This document shows positions 17,474-26,345 of a stretch of 64,000 bases of DNA, one piece after another. The notes below the pieces were generated by a model. The model did not search any database, was not told where the DNA came from, and was given only the letters and a program-made list of their open reading frames with translations. The translations under genes were made by a program, and so were the position numbers. Each line of letters opens with the position of its first letter. The stretch's first letter is position 1. Source of the DNA: Streptomyces achromogenes (lineage in GTDB: Bacteria > Actinomycetota > Actinomycetes > Streptomycetales > Streptomycetaceae); the NCBI RefSeq assembly GCF_030816715.1, contig NZ_JAUSYH010000001.1, forward strand, positions 6,448,001 through 6,512,000, in the 5' to 3' direction.

Positions 17474-18061
17474 ATGGCCAAGACCAGTACGACGACCCAG
17501 GGGCTGCGCGCGGCGATCGAGCGCAGCGGCTACTACCCGGCCCTCGTGGCCGAGGCGGTGGAGGCCGCCGTCGGCGGCGATCCGATCCGGTCGTACCTGG
17601 TTCACCAGGAGACCACGTTCGACCAGAACGAGGTGCGCCGGCATGTGACGGTGCTGGTGCTCACCGGCAACCGCTTCATCGTCAGCCACACCGACGAGCA
17701 GGCCGCCGACACCACCTCCCCGACGCCGTACGCCACGACGTCCACGGAGTCCGTGAAGCTCGGCCGGATCTCGTCGGTCGTCCTCAGCCGCGTGGTCGCC
17801 AACCCGGAGTCGTACACGCCGGGCACCCTGCCGCGCGAGGTGGTGCTGACCATCGGCTGGGGCGCCGTCTCCCGCATCGACCTGGAGCCGGCCGCCTGCG
17901 GCGACCCCAACTGCGACGCCGACCACGGCTACACCGGCAATTCGACGGCGGACGACCTCAGCCTGCGCGTCAGCGAGGCCGGAGACGGCCCGGAGACGGT
18001 GCGCCAGGCGCTCGCCTTCGCGCAGGCGCTCTCCGAGGCGACAGCGGACGTCCCCCGCTGA
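17474..18061 (+). CDS. DUF5998 family protein
   Basis: 195 residues from the ATG at 17474. A conserved actinobacterial protein with no known function; it contains YYPALVAEAVEAAVGGDPI and, near residue 145, a Cys/Asp/His-rich CGDPNCDADHG that could bind a metal. A TAGGAT sits 7 bases before the ATG without a ribosome site, so the transcript may be leaderless. Its stop overlaps the ATG of the phosphodiesterase gene by one base, so the two are coupled. Confidence 0.8.
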   Translation: MAKTSTTTQGLRAAIERSGYYPALVAEAVEAAVGGDPIRSYLVHQETTFDQNEVRRHVTVLVLTGNRFIVSHTDEQAADTTSPTPYATTSTESVKLGRISSVVLSRVVANPESYTPGTLPREVVLTIGWGAVSRIDLEPAACGDPNCDADHGYTGNSTADDLSLRVSEAGDGPETVRQALAFAQALSEATADVPR

Positions 18062-19251
18062 TGACGCAGCAGGCCTCCTGGGACTTTCCCGAACCGCTCG
18101 CCGTCGCCTCCGCGCCCGTCCCCGCATACGGCTCCGGCTCCCTCGCCGACCTGCTCCCCACGCTGGCGGCGGGCATGGGCGTGCCCGGCACGACCGCGGC
18201 GATCCCCGAACTGACGCCGGCCGACCGTAACTGCGTCTTCCTGATCGACGGCCTCGGCTGGGAGCAGATCAAGGCCCACCCCGACGAGGCGCCCTACCTG
18301 CACGCGCTCCTCGGCAGCTCGCGCGGGGGCACCGGACGCCCGCTCACGGCCGGCTACCCGGCGACCACCGCGACGTCCCTCGCCTCCGTCGGCACCGGCC
18401 TCCCGCCGGGCGCGCACGGCCTTCCCGGCTACACCGTGCGCAACCCCGCCACCGGCGAGCTGATGAACCAGCTCCGCTGGCAGCCGTGGACCGCGCCGGG
18501 CGTCTGGCAGCCCTATCCCACGGTCTTCCAGCTCGCCCACAAGGCGGGCGTGCACGCCGCCCAGGTGTCGTCCCCCGCGTTCCAGAACACCCCGCTGACC
18601 AAGGTCGCGCTCAGCGGCGGAACGTTTCACGGGCGGCTCACCGGCGAGGAGCGCATGGACTGCGCCGCCCAGCAGCTCGCCGCCGGCGACCGCTCCCTCG
18701 TCTACACCTACTACGCCGAACTGGACGGCGCCGGGCACCGCTACGGCGTCGCCTCCGACACCTGGCGCGGTCAGCTCATGTACGTCGACCGGCTGGTCCA
18801 GCGTCTGGCCGAGCAGCTCCCGCCGCGCAGCGCGCTCTACGTCACCGCCGACCACGGCATGATCGACGTGCCCTTCGACGAGGAGCACCGGATCGACTTC
18901 GACGCGGACTGGGAACTGAGCGCCGGCGTCGCCCTGCTCGGCGGCGAAGGCCGCGCCCGCCATGTCTACGCCGTCCCGGGCGCCGCGGACGACGTCCTGA
19001 CCTGCTGGCGCGAGGTCCTCGGCGAGCAGTTCTGGGTGGCCTCCCGGGAGGAGGCGATCGACGCGGGCTGGTTCGGTCCACGGATCGACGAGCGGGTGCA
19101 CGCCCGCCTCGGCGACGTGATCGCGGCCGCCCGGGACGACGTATTGCTCATCGCCTCCGAGCGGGAGCCCAAGGAGTCGTCGATGGTCGGCAACCACGGT
19201 TCCATGACCCCTGCCGAGCAGTTGGTCCCCCTGCTCGAAGTACGCTCCTGA
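18061..19251 (+). CDS. Alkaline phosphatase/nucleotide pyrophosphatase family protein
   Basis: 396 residues, with the alkaline-phosphatase-superfamily pattern: NCVFLIDGLGWEQ (first metal Asp), ATTATSLASVGTG (nucleophile Thr), YAELDGAGHRYG, YVTADHGMIDVP and MVGNHGSMTP near the C terminus for the second metal. No signal peptide, hence intracellular. The substrate is unknown. It starts at the last base of the DUF5998 stop, a pairing conserved in Streptomyces. Confidence 0.85.
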   Translation: MTQQASWDFPEPLAVASAPVPAYGSGSLADLLPTLAAGMGVPGTTAAIPELTPADRNCVFLIDGLGWEQIKAHPDEAPYLHALLGSSRGGTGRPLTAGYPATTATSLASVGTGLPPGAHGLPGYTVRNPATGELMNQLRWQPWTAPGVWQPYPTVFQLAHKAGVHAAQVSSPAFQNTPLTKVALSGGTFHGRLTGEERMDCAAQQLAAGDRSLVYTYYAELDGAGHRYGVASDTWRGQLMYVDRLVQRLAEQLPPRSALYVTADHGMIDVPFDEEHRIDFDADWELSAGVALLGGEGRARHVYAVPGAADDVLTCWREVLGEQFWVASREEAIDAGWFGPRIDERVHARLGDVIAAARDDVLLIASEREPKESSMVGNHGSMTPAEQLVPLLEVRS

Positions 19252-19306
19252 AGCCCCAGACCCGTCCCCGCTCCGCCGCACTTCACCGAAAGGCGTTCAA
19301 CTCCCC

Positions 19307-19954
19307 ATGCCCGAGCTGGTGTTCTTCTCCGGAACCATGGACTGCGGGAAGTCGACGCTGGCTCTCCAGATAGAGCACAACCGCTCCGCGCGCGGCCTGC
19401 AGGGCATCATCTTCACCCGCGACGACCGTGCGGGCGAGGGCAAGCTGTCCTCCCGTCTCGGCCTGGTCACCGACGCCGTCGAGGTCGAGGACGGCCAGGA
19501 CCTGTACGCCTATCTCGTCGACCACCTCTCGCAGGGCGGGCGCGCGGACTACGTGATCGCGGACGAGGCGCAGTTCCTCGCCGAGGAGCAGATCGACCAG
19601 CTCGCGCGCGTGGTCGACGACCTGGACGTCGACGTCTACGCCTTCGGTATCACCACCGACTTCCGCTCCAAGCTGTTCCCCGGCTCCCAGCGGCTCGTCG
19701 AACTCGCCGACCGTGTGGAGGTGCTGCAGGTCGAGGCCCTGTGCTGGTGCGGCGCCCGCGCCACCCACAACGCCCGTACGGTGGGCGGTTTCATGGTCGT
19801 CGAGGGCGCGCAGGTCGTCGTCGGCGACGTGAACCAGGCGGACACGGTCGGCTACGAGGTCCTGTGCAGGCGCCATCACCGGCGCCGGATGACCGCGGCG
19901 TCGGCGCGCGCGGCCGCCCTGTCTCCGGACGTGCTGCCGGTGCAGCAGATCTGA
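19307..19954 (+). CDS. tdk: Thymidine kinase
   Basis: 215 residues. P-loop GTMDCGKSTLALQIEHN at residues 9-25, Walker-B-like VIADEAQFLAEEQI with the catalytic Glu, and the lasso region CWCGARATHNARTVGGF with zinc-type Cys residues completed by LCRRHH. It phosphorylates thymidine to dTMP using ATP, salvaging nucleosides. It follows the phosphodiesterase gene by 55 bases. Confidence 0.92.
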   Translation: MPELVFFSGTMDCGKSTLALQIEHNRSARGLQGIIFTRDDRAGEGKLSSRLGLVTDAVEVEDGQDLYAYLVDHLSQGGRADYVIADEAQFLAEEQIDQLARVVDDLDVDVYAFGITTDFRSKLFPGSQRLVELADRVEVLQVEALCWCGARATHNARTVGGFMVVEGAQVVVGDVNQADTVGYEVLCRRHHRRRMTAASARAAALSPDVLPVQQI

Positions 19955-19992
19955 GCGACGCGCGCGCGTGCGGCAACGCGTGGGTGCGCTGA

Positions 19993-20796
19993 CTACCGCG
20001 GTTCCTGGATCAGGGCGAAGCGGGCGCCCTCCGGGTCGGCCACGACCGCCACGCGACCGTGTGTGCTGTCCTGGGCCGGCGTGAGCACCCGTCCGCCGAG
20101 TTCGGCCACCCGGACCATCGCCGCGTCCGTGTCGGCCACCTCGAAGTACGTCGTCCAGTGCGGCCCCTGGTCCCGGGGCAGTGCGGCGCCCACGCCGTGC
20201 AGGCCGGCCACCGGGTGCCCGCCGACGTGCAGGGTCACGTAGTCGTGGTCGGGGGACGCCACGGCCTCCTCGGCGTAGCCGAAGACCGTCTCGTAGAACT
20301 TGCGGACGCCCGCCGTCTCGTAGGTCGTCAGATCGTTCCACACCGGGGTTCCGGGCACGCCGGAGACGGTGGCGCCCACGTGGCCCGCCGCCTGCCAGAC
20401 GCCGAACACCGCGCCGGAGGGGTCCGAGCCGATCGCCAGCCGTCCGGCGTCGGAGGCGTCCAGGGGGCCCACCCCGATCGTCCCGCCGCACAGCCGTACC
20501 GTTTCCGCGGTGCTGTCGACGTCGTCGGAGGCGAAGTAGGGCGTCCAGGCGACGGGCAGGTGGCGGTCCGGGGGGAGTTGGCCGATGCCGGCGACCTCCT
20601 CGCCGTCGAGCAGCGCGCGCACATAGGGCCCGAGCTGCTCCGGGCCGGGCCGGAAGTCCCAGCCGAAGAGCTGCCCGTAGAACTCCTGCGTGGCCGTCAA
20701 CCCGTGCGCCATGAGGCTCACCCAGCAGGGTGTCCCGGGCGCGTACCGCGCGTGTGTCGCGCCGATCGTGCCGGCCGGCCCGCCTGCCTCGGTCAT
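19993..20796 (-). CDS. VOC (glyoxalase/bleomycin-resistance) family protein, two domains
   Basis: 267 residues from ATG 20796, preferred over GTG 20817 because GAGAGGGAGACG immediately precedes it. Two similar beta-alpha-beta-beta-beta halves begin GTPCWVSLMAHGLTATQEFYGQLFGW and GTPVWNDLTTYETAGVRKFYETVFGY, the standard tandem VOC layout, resembling the 27-kDa hydroxylase-like proteins of actinomycetes. The substrate is unknown. Confidence 0.8.
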   Translation of the reverse strand: MTEAGGPAGTIGATHARYAPGTPCWVSLMAHGLTATQEFYGQLFGWDFRPGPEQLGPYVRALLDGEEVAGIGQLPPDRHLPVAWTPYFASDDVDSTAETVRLCGGTIGVGPLDASDAGRLAIGSDPSGAVFGVWQAAGHVGATVSGVPGTPVWNDLTTYETAGVRKFYETVFGYAEEAVASPDHDYVTLHVGGHPVAGLHGVGAALPRDQGPHWTTYFEVADTDAAMVRVAELGGRVLTPAQDSTHGRVAVVADPEGARFALIQEPR

Positions 20797-21014
20797 CGTC
20801 TCCCTCTCCTCGGCCACTCGGGGTGTCGTGTCGCTGCCGTCCTCGGAGGATCCCTGGTGGGGGGTGTTCCAGGGTTCACGCGCGGTGGTCGCCGTATGTC
20901 GATCGCCTGTACGGCACGTGCTCGATCCCGCACGCCTCGTGATCGAGGCTGTCCGGCCGAGCAGAGTAGCCGGACACGGGCGACGGGGCCACCCCGTACG
21001 GGAGGATGGTGGTC
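20797..21014. other. Divergent intergenic region
   Basis: About 218 bases between the VOC gene and the sulfurtransferase. A ribosome site (GGGAGGATGG) precedes the rightward gene; I see no clear promoter or operator. Confidence 0.4.
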
Positions 21015-21866
21015 ATGAACGCCATCATCACCGCATCGGAACTGGCCGGCGACCTCGCGGGGGCGAACCCGCCCGTCGTCCTCGACGTCCGCTGGCAGCT
21101 CAGTACGGCGAAGGCGGCCGGCGAGCCGCCCTTCGACGGCCGCGCCGCCTACGAGTCCGGGCACGTGCCGGGCGCGGTCTACGTCGACCTGGACCGCGAT
21201 CTCGCGGGCCCCGCGGGCGCGACCGGTCGTCACCCGCTGCCCGACCTGGAGGAGTTCGGCGCGGCGATGCGCGGGGCGGGCGTCTTCGCCGGCCGGCCGG
21301 TCGTGGTGTACGACGGCGGCCAGGGCTGGGCGGCGGCACGCGCGTGGTGGCTGCTGCGCTGGACGGGTCACCCGGACGTGCGCGTCCTCGACGGCGGGTT
21401 GCCGTCGTGGCAGGGGGAACTCTCGGTGGAGGTCCCCGCGCGCGTGGAGGGCGACTTCGCGCCGGTCCCGGGAGCCACGGGCCTGCTCGACGCGGACGGG
21501 GCCGCGGCCCTCGCCCGCTCCGGAGCGCTGTTCGACGCCCGCGCGGGGGAGCGGTACCGGGGCGAGGTCGAGCCGATCGACCGTGTGGGCGGGCACATCC
21601 CCGGCGCCGTCTCCGCGCCGACGAACGCCAACGTGGGCCCGGACGGCCGGTTCCTGCCCCCGGAGGACCTGAGGGACCGCTTCAAGGGTCTGGGGGCGTC
21701 CGACGACGCCGAGGTGGGCGTCTACTGCGGCTCGGGCGTCTCCGGCGCGCACGAGGTGCTCGCCCTGGCCGTCGCCGGCATCCCCGCGGCCCTGTATGTC
21801 GGGTCCTGGTCGGAGTGGTCCTCGGACCCGTCCCGGCCGGTCGCCGTGGGCCCGGACCCCCAGTGA
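21015..21866 (+). CDS. Rhodanese-type sulfurtransferase (3-mercaptopyruvate/thiosulfate)
   Basis: 283 residues from ATG 21015, spaced correctly from GGGAGG. Two rhodanese domains: an inactive N-terminal one (VVLDVRWQLS...GHVPGAVYVDLDRDLAG) and a C-terminal one with active-site Cys in VGVYCGSGVSGAHEVLAL. The CGSGVS loop is of the mercaptopyruvate-sulfurtransferase (SseA) type. It would move sulfur from 3-mercaptopyruvate or thiosulfate to an acceptor in the cytoplasm. Confidence 0.88.
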   Translation: MNAIITASELAGDLAGANPPVVLDVRWQLSTAKAAGEPPFDGRAAYESGHVPGAVYVDLDRDLAGPAGATGRHPLPDLEEFGAAMRGAGVFAGRPVVVYDGGQGWAAARAWWLLRWTGHPDVRVLDGGLPSWQGELSVEVPARVEGDFAPVPGATGLLDADGAAALARSGALFDARAGERYRGEVEPIDRVGGHIPGAVSAPTNANVGPDGRFLPPEDLRDRFKGLGASDDAEVGVYCGSGVSGAHEVLALAVAGIPAALYVGSWSEWSSDPSRPVAVGPDPQ

Positions 21867-21887
21867 TCCCGTCGGGCGGGCAGCACG

Positions 21888-21918
21888 GGAGGGCCGCACC
21901 GAACGGGTGCGGCCCTCC
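21888..21918. terminator. Bidirectional terminator between the sulfurtransferase gene and sepH
   Basis: 13-bp perfect stem: GGAGGGCCGCACC with GGTGCGGCCCTCC around a 5-base loop, then TTGTG. It separates convergent genes. Confidence 0.85.
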
Positions 21919-21997
21919 TTGTGCGCAGACAGCGCCGCGCGCAGCGCCGGGGTCGGCGAACCGGCGGACGCCCCGCGGGGCTGGTCCGAGGAACCGG

Positions 21998-23038
21998 TCA
22001 CTCCTGCTTCTTGCGCCGGGTGCCGAACACGATCTCGTCCCAGCTGGGCACCGCGGCCCGGCGGCCCGGACGGACGCCGTCCGCCTCGGCCTGGCGGTCG
22101 GTGGCACCGACCAGGCGGTCGCGGTGGCTGCCCACGGAACGCGGCATGAGGACGTCCGCGTAGGCGGAGCCGGCCGAGGCGGCGGGCGCCGGCGGCTCCT
22201 CGACCTCGGGCTCCTGCTCGTCCGGCTCCTCCGTGACCGGGTCCGCCGGGCGCTCCGGGACGACCATGTCGCCGCGGAAGCTCGGCACCGCCTCCAACAG
22301 GCTGGTCAGCGAGTCGCGTTCACGCTCGCCCACCTCCTCGGCCGGCTCGGACGGCGGGGCCGGCAGGCTGGGCCGTTCCCGGTCGAGGGCGCGGTCCAGC
22401 GGCCGGTCGCGCGGCAGCCGGGCGATGCGCGGGACGAACGGAAAGCTGGGCTCCGGAGCGGCCAGGTCGTCGGACTCGCCGATCAGCGAACGCGCTTCGT
22501 CGTCGACGGCCTGGACGAGCCGCCGGGGCGGGTCGTACGTCCAGCTCGCCGAGTGCGGTTCCCCCGCGACCAGGTAGACGAGCAGGACCTCCCAGGTGCC
22601 GTCGTCGCGGCGCCACGAGTCCCACTGGACGGTGTCCTTGTCGGCGCCGCGCAGCAACAGCCGTTCCTGGACGGCCTCGCCGAGCTGGGGTCCGGCGTTC
22701 TCGCCGGGCCGGCGGACCGGGGTCTTCCGGGCCCGCTCGGCCATGAAGGCGCGCTCGGCCAGCACGGGGCCCTCGAAGCGGCGCACACGGTCGACGGGGA
22801 TGCCGGCCGTCTGGGCGACTTCTTCCGCGGTGGCACCGGCACGTATACGCGCCTGGATGTCGCGGGGGCGGAGATGGCTCTCCACCTCGATCTCGATCTG
22901 GCCGAGGCGGGGACGGTCGCCGCGTACGGCGGCGCGCAGACGCTCGTCGATCGGAAGCGTGTACTCCGTGCTGTCCGCAGCCTTCAGCACCAGCCGTGTG
23001 CCGTCATTCGAGACGGCCACGACACGCAGTTCGGGCAT
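21998..23038 (-). CDS. sepH: Septation protein SepH
   Basis: 346 residues from ATG 23038, with GGGAGG upstream. The N-terminal DUF3071 domain contains a helix-turn-helix (RPRDIQARIRAGATAEEVAQTAGIPVDRVRRFEGPVLAERAFMAERA), followed by a long acidic, disordered C-terminal tail. SepH is an actinobacterial FtsZ-binding protein that helps assemble FtsZ filaments for sporulation septa. The match is by recognisable N-terminal sequence and overall length. Confidence 0.9.
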   Translation of the reverse strand: MPELRVVAVSNDGTRLVLKAADSTEYTLPIDERLRAAVRGDRPRLGQIEIEVESHLRPRDIQARIRAGATAEEVAQTAGIPVDRVRRFEGPVLAERAFMAERARKTPVRRPGENAGPQLGEAVQERLLLRGADKDTVQWDSWRRDDGTWEVLLVYLVAGEPHSASWTYDPPRRLVQAVDDEARSLIGESDDLAAPEPSFPFVPRIARLPRDRPLDRALDRERPSLPAPPSEPAEEVGERERDSLTSLLEAVPSFRGDMVVPERPADPVTEEPDEQEPEVEEPPAPAASAGSAYADVLMPRSVGSHRDRLVGATDRQAEADGVRPGRRAAVPSWDEIVFGTRRKKQE

Positions 23039-23593
23039 GGGGACCTCCCGGGTGGTGCCTGCCGACGTCACGTGCGTCGCTGCTTCCGCTAGTCGAGTGT
23101 GGCCTGCCCGGGTGCAGCCTGCCACAACCTTGCCGAGTTGCCCGGCGTGTCGGGCACGGATCCCGCGCCGCCGTTATGGCACGGTTACCTATTCTCCACG
23201 CTGAGTCACCGAAGCCGTCACCCTGTGCGACCGGTCCCCTTCAGGCGGTCCGGCGAGGCTCCGGGCATCCTGGCGGGAGACCGGGTCCAGGGCTCGCAAC
23301 AGTACTCCATTTGGGCCACGTGCGTGGATTGGCGCGCCACCCAACTTCTGGCGCGAGGTGGGACTTGGCCCTTCGTGGCGCGCATTTCGCGATCTTGAAA
23401 GTGGCGTACCTCACGCAATCGCCCGAATCGGATCTCCCGTTTTCGTCCGTACGTCCCCTTCTCGGGCATGTGGCCGAACCTGGGCGGAAAAGTCGGATGA
23501 GCCGTCGGTGTGCGTGAAAGGCCGGAAACCGTCGCGGAGCCCGGGCCGGGGACGAGCGCGCGAGGCGGAGACCGGGCTCGTCGACGATGTCCG
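23039..23593. other. 555-base gap upstream of sepH
   Basis: Between the sepH start and the oxidase stop. It is somewhat less GC-rich around 23280-23470. Short open frames here lack ribosome sites and codon bias. I found no convincing RNA, terminator or gene; it should hold the sepH promoter. Confidence 0.4.
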
Positions 23594-24925
23594 CTACGCG
23601 CCCAGGACCCGGCGCACGTAGTCGTTCTGGAACCGGCGGTCGGGGTCGAGCCGGTCCCGCAGCGCGGTGAACTCGCCGAAGCGCGGGTAGACGGAGGCGA
23701 AGTACTCGGCGTCCCGCGTGTGGATCTTCCCCCAGTGCGGCCGGCCTTCGTACGCGGTGAAGATGTGCTCGGCGGCGGTGAAGTACTTCGAGTAGGACGT
23801 GCCCTTGACCATGTGTACGGCGATGTACGCGCTGTCGCGTCCCGAGGCGGTGGACAGGGTGATGTCGTCGGCCGGGGCGGTGCGCACCTCCACGGGGAAG
23901 CTGACCCGCAGCCCGGAGCGGTCGACCATCGCCTTGAGCTCGCGCAGCGCCTCGGTCACCGCCTCACGGGGGAGCGCGTACTCCATCTCCAGGAACCGCA
24001 CCCGGCGCGGGGACGTGTAGACCCTGAAGGGTATGTCCGTGTAGGTGCGCGCGGACAGGGCCTTGCTGGAGACCTGAGCGATGGCCGGGATCGTGGCGGG
24101 CGCCGCGCGGCCGACCCACTGGGCGACCTGGAAGACGCCGTTGGAGAGGAGTTCGTCCTCGACGAAACCGGCGAACCGGCTCACCGGCCTGCGGGGCCCG
24201 GCACTGCGGTTGTTGCGCTTGGTGTTGGTGCTGCCCGTGTGCGGGAACCAGTAGAACTCGAAGTGCTCGTTCTCGGCCCACAGCTCGTCGAAGTCGGCGA
24301 GGACCCTGTCGAAGGGCATCGGCTCCTCACGCGCGGTGAGCAGGAAGATCGGCTCCACGGCGAAGGTGATCGCCGTGACGATGCCGAGGGCGCCCAGCCC
24401 GATCCGCGCCGCCGCGAAGACGTCGGGGTTCTCCTTCTCGGAACAGGTGAGCACCGAGCCGTCGGCCGTCACCAGCTCGAGGCCCTTGATCTGGGCGGCG
24501 ATGGAGGCCGACTCGCGGCCCGTGCCATGGGTGCCGGTGCTGGTGGCGCCCGACACCGTCTGCTCCATGATGTCGCCCATGTTGGTGAGCGACAGGCCCT
24601 CACGCGCGAGAGCCATGTTGAGCCTCTTGAGCGGCGTTCCGGCCTCGACCGTGACGGTCATGTTCTCCCGGTCGACGTCGCGGATGCCGGTCAGCAGCTG
24701 AGGGCGGATCAACACGCCGTCCGTCGCGGCGATCGACGTGAAGGAGTGGCCGGAGCCGACCGCCTTCACCTTCAGCCCGTCCTCGGCGGCCCGGCGCACC
24801 TCGGCGGCCAGTTCGTCGACGGAGGCGGGCGTCACCTCCCGCGCGGGACGTGCGACGACGTTGCCGCCCCAGTTACGCCAGACGGCGTTCTTCCCGCTCG
24901 CTGTGCTGCTCAACGGTGCCTCCAC
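23594..24925 (-). CDS. FAD-dependent sugar-lactone oxidase, D-arabinono-1,4-lactone oxidase family
   Basis: 443 residues from GTG 24925; a TTG at 24913 with GGAGG just upstream is an equally good start. The vanillyl-alcohol-oxidase-type FAD domain is clear: KAVGSGHSFTSIAATDG (His likely flavinylated), QTVSGATSTGTHGTG and GLGALGIVTAITF. The C-terminal ALO domain ends with RPHWGKIHTRD. It would oxidise an aldono-lactone or alditol with O2. Its start overlaps the end of the MFS gene by about 50 bases, so they form one operon. Confidence 0.85.
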   Translation of the reverse strand: MEAPLSSTASGKNAVWRNWGGNVVARPAREVTPASVDELAAEVRRAAEDGLKVKAVGSGHSFTSIAATDGVLIRPQLLTGIRDVDRENMTVTVEAGTPLKRLNMALAREGLSLTNMGDIMEQTVSGATSTGTHGTGRESASIAAQIKGLELVTADGSVLTCSEKENPDVFAAARIGLGALGIVTAITFAVEPIFLLTAREEPMPFDRVLADFDELWAENEHFEFYWFPHTGSTNTKRNNRSAGPRRPVSRFAGFVEDELLSNGVFQVAQWVGRAAPATIPAIAQVSSKALSARTYTDIPFRVYTSPRRVRFLEMEYALPREAVTEALRELKAMVDRSGLRVSFPVEVRTAPADDITLSTASGRDSAYIAVHMVKGTSYSKYFTAAEHIFTAYEGRPHWGKIHTRDAEYFASVYPRFGEFTALRDRLDPDRRFQNDYVRRVLGA

Positions 24926-26138
24926 GACCAGGCGCCGGCCTGCTCAGCCGGCGGTACCCCAGGAAACCGACCGCGACCGCGACGGCCCCGGACACCGCCG
25001 GAACCCCGTACCCGGCCCGCGCCCCGGCCGCGTCGATGACCCAGCCGGCGATGGAGGAGCCGAGCGCGACGCCGACCGCGAGCCCGGTGCTGATCCAGGT
25101 CATGCCCTCGGTCGATCGCGCGCGTGGTACGTGCTCTTCGATGAGGGACATGGTGGTGATCATCGTGGGAGCGATGGCCAGGCCCGCTACGAACAGCGCC
25201 ACGGCCAGAAACGGCAAGTTTCCGACCAGTAGGAGGGGGATCATACTCACGGCCATCATGAACACGCCCAGGAGCCAACGTCGTTCCGCCGCACCTTTGG
25301 GGCGCAGCAGTCCGAACACGAGTCCCGCCAGGCAGGAGCCGGCCGCGTAGAGCGCCAGGACGACGCTGGCGGCCGCCTGGTGGCCCTGCTCGTCGGCGAA
25401 CGCGACGGTGACCACGTCGACCGCTCCGAAGATGGCGCCGGTCGCCACGAAGGTGGCCACCAGAACCTGCAGCCCCGGCGAGCGCAGTGCCGAACCCGTG
25501 CCGTGCTGCTCGTCGCGCGGGTGCGGCGCCGGCTCGGTGGCCCGCTGGGCGGTCAGCCAGAAGACCCCGACGGCCAGGAAGCAGGCCGCGAGCAGGGGTC
25601 CGGCCTCCGGGAACCAGGCCGTGGACAGACCGATGGAGATGATCGGCCCGAAGACGAAGCACACCTCGTCGACCACGGACTCGAAGGAGTACGCGGTGTG
25701 CAGCTGGGGGGTGCCCCGGTACAGGGAGGCCCAGCGGGCCCGGATCATCGCGCCGAGACTGGGCACCGTGCCGATGCCGGCGGCGCACACGAACAGCACC
25801 CAGTCGGGCCACTCGAAGCGCGCGGCCGCCAGCAGTCCGGTCGCGGCGCCGAGGGCGACCAGGGTCGCGGGGCGCAGCACCCTGCGCTGACCGTGGCGGT
25901 CCACCAGGCGCGAGATCCGCGGTCCGAAGACCGCGGCCGCCAGCGCGATGGTCGCCGACAGCGCGCCCGCGAGCCCGTAGCGCCCCGTGAGCTGCGAGAC
26001 CATCGTGACCACGCCGATGCCCATCATCGACAGCGGCATCCTGCCGACGAACCCCGCGGCGGAGAAACTCTTGGAGCCGGGGGCGGCGAACAGGGCGCGG
26101 TACGGGCTGGGCACGAGGGTCTCCGAGGGTCCGGTCAC
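24873..26138 (-). CDS. MFS transporter
   Basis: 421 residues, GTG start. Repeated hydrophobic segments form about 12 helices; SRLVDRHGQRRVLRPATLVAL is the MFS motif-A-like loop between helices 2 and 3. Typical of small-drug or metabolite exporters; the substrate is unknown. It is the first gene of a two-gene operon with the lactone oxidase. An iron-box-like palindrome lies about 115 bases upstream. Confidence 0.83.
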   Translation of the reverse strand: MTGPSETLVPSPYRALFAAPGSKSFSAAGFVGRMPLSMMGIGVVTMVSQLTGRYGLAGALSATIALAAAVFGPRISRLVDRHGQRRVLRPATLVALGAATGLLAAARFEWPDWVLFVCAAGIGTVPSLGAMIRARWASLYRGTPQLHTAYSFESVVDEVCFVFGPIISIGLSTAWFPEAGPLLAACFLAVGVFWLTAQRATEPAPHPRDEQHGTGSALRSPGLQVLVATFVATGAIFGAVDVVTVAFADEQGHQAAASVVLALYAAGSCLAGLVFGLLRPKGAAERRWLLGVFMMAVSMIPLLLVGNLPFLAVALFVAGLAIAPTMITTMSLIEEHVPRARSTEGMTWISTGLAVGVALGSSIAGWVIDAAGARAGYGVPAVSGAVAVAVGFLGYRRLSRPAPGRGGTVEQHSEREERRLA

Positions 26139-26251
26139 GCGCGTGTGCGAGACCGGCGCGGCGTGAGGGAAGCGGTTCGGCAGGGACTCGGCGGGCGTGC
26201 GGGTCCCGGCGGAACCGGTAAGGCGTGAAGCAGCTCATACAGCTGACGAAC

Positions 26252-26265
26252 TTAGGCAACCCTAA
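26252..26265. promoter_or_regulatory. Iron-box-like palindrome between the MFS and ferrochelatase genes
   Basis: TTAGGCAACCCTAA is a perfect 5-4-5 inverted repeat. On the minus strand it reads TTAGGGTTGCCTAA, like the left two thirds of a DtxR/DmdR iron box; the rest of the 19-base motif is poor (about 13/19 overall). It sits in a divergent promoter region, a reasonable place for iron control of haem synthesis. Confidence 0.4.
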
Positions 26266-26345
26266 CGCATCAGGCCGGACGGCCGCGCTCCTGTCCGGCG
26301 ACACGCCCTGCCGCGGCTGTCGGAGGCGGGTGGCAGGATCGACCC

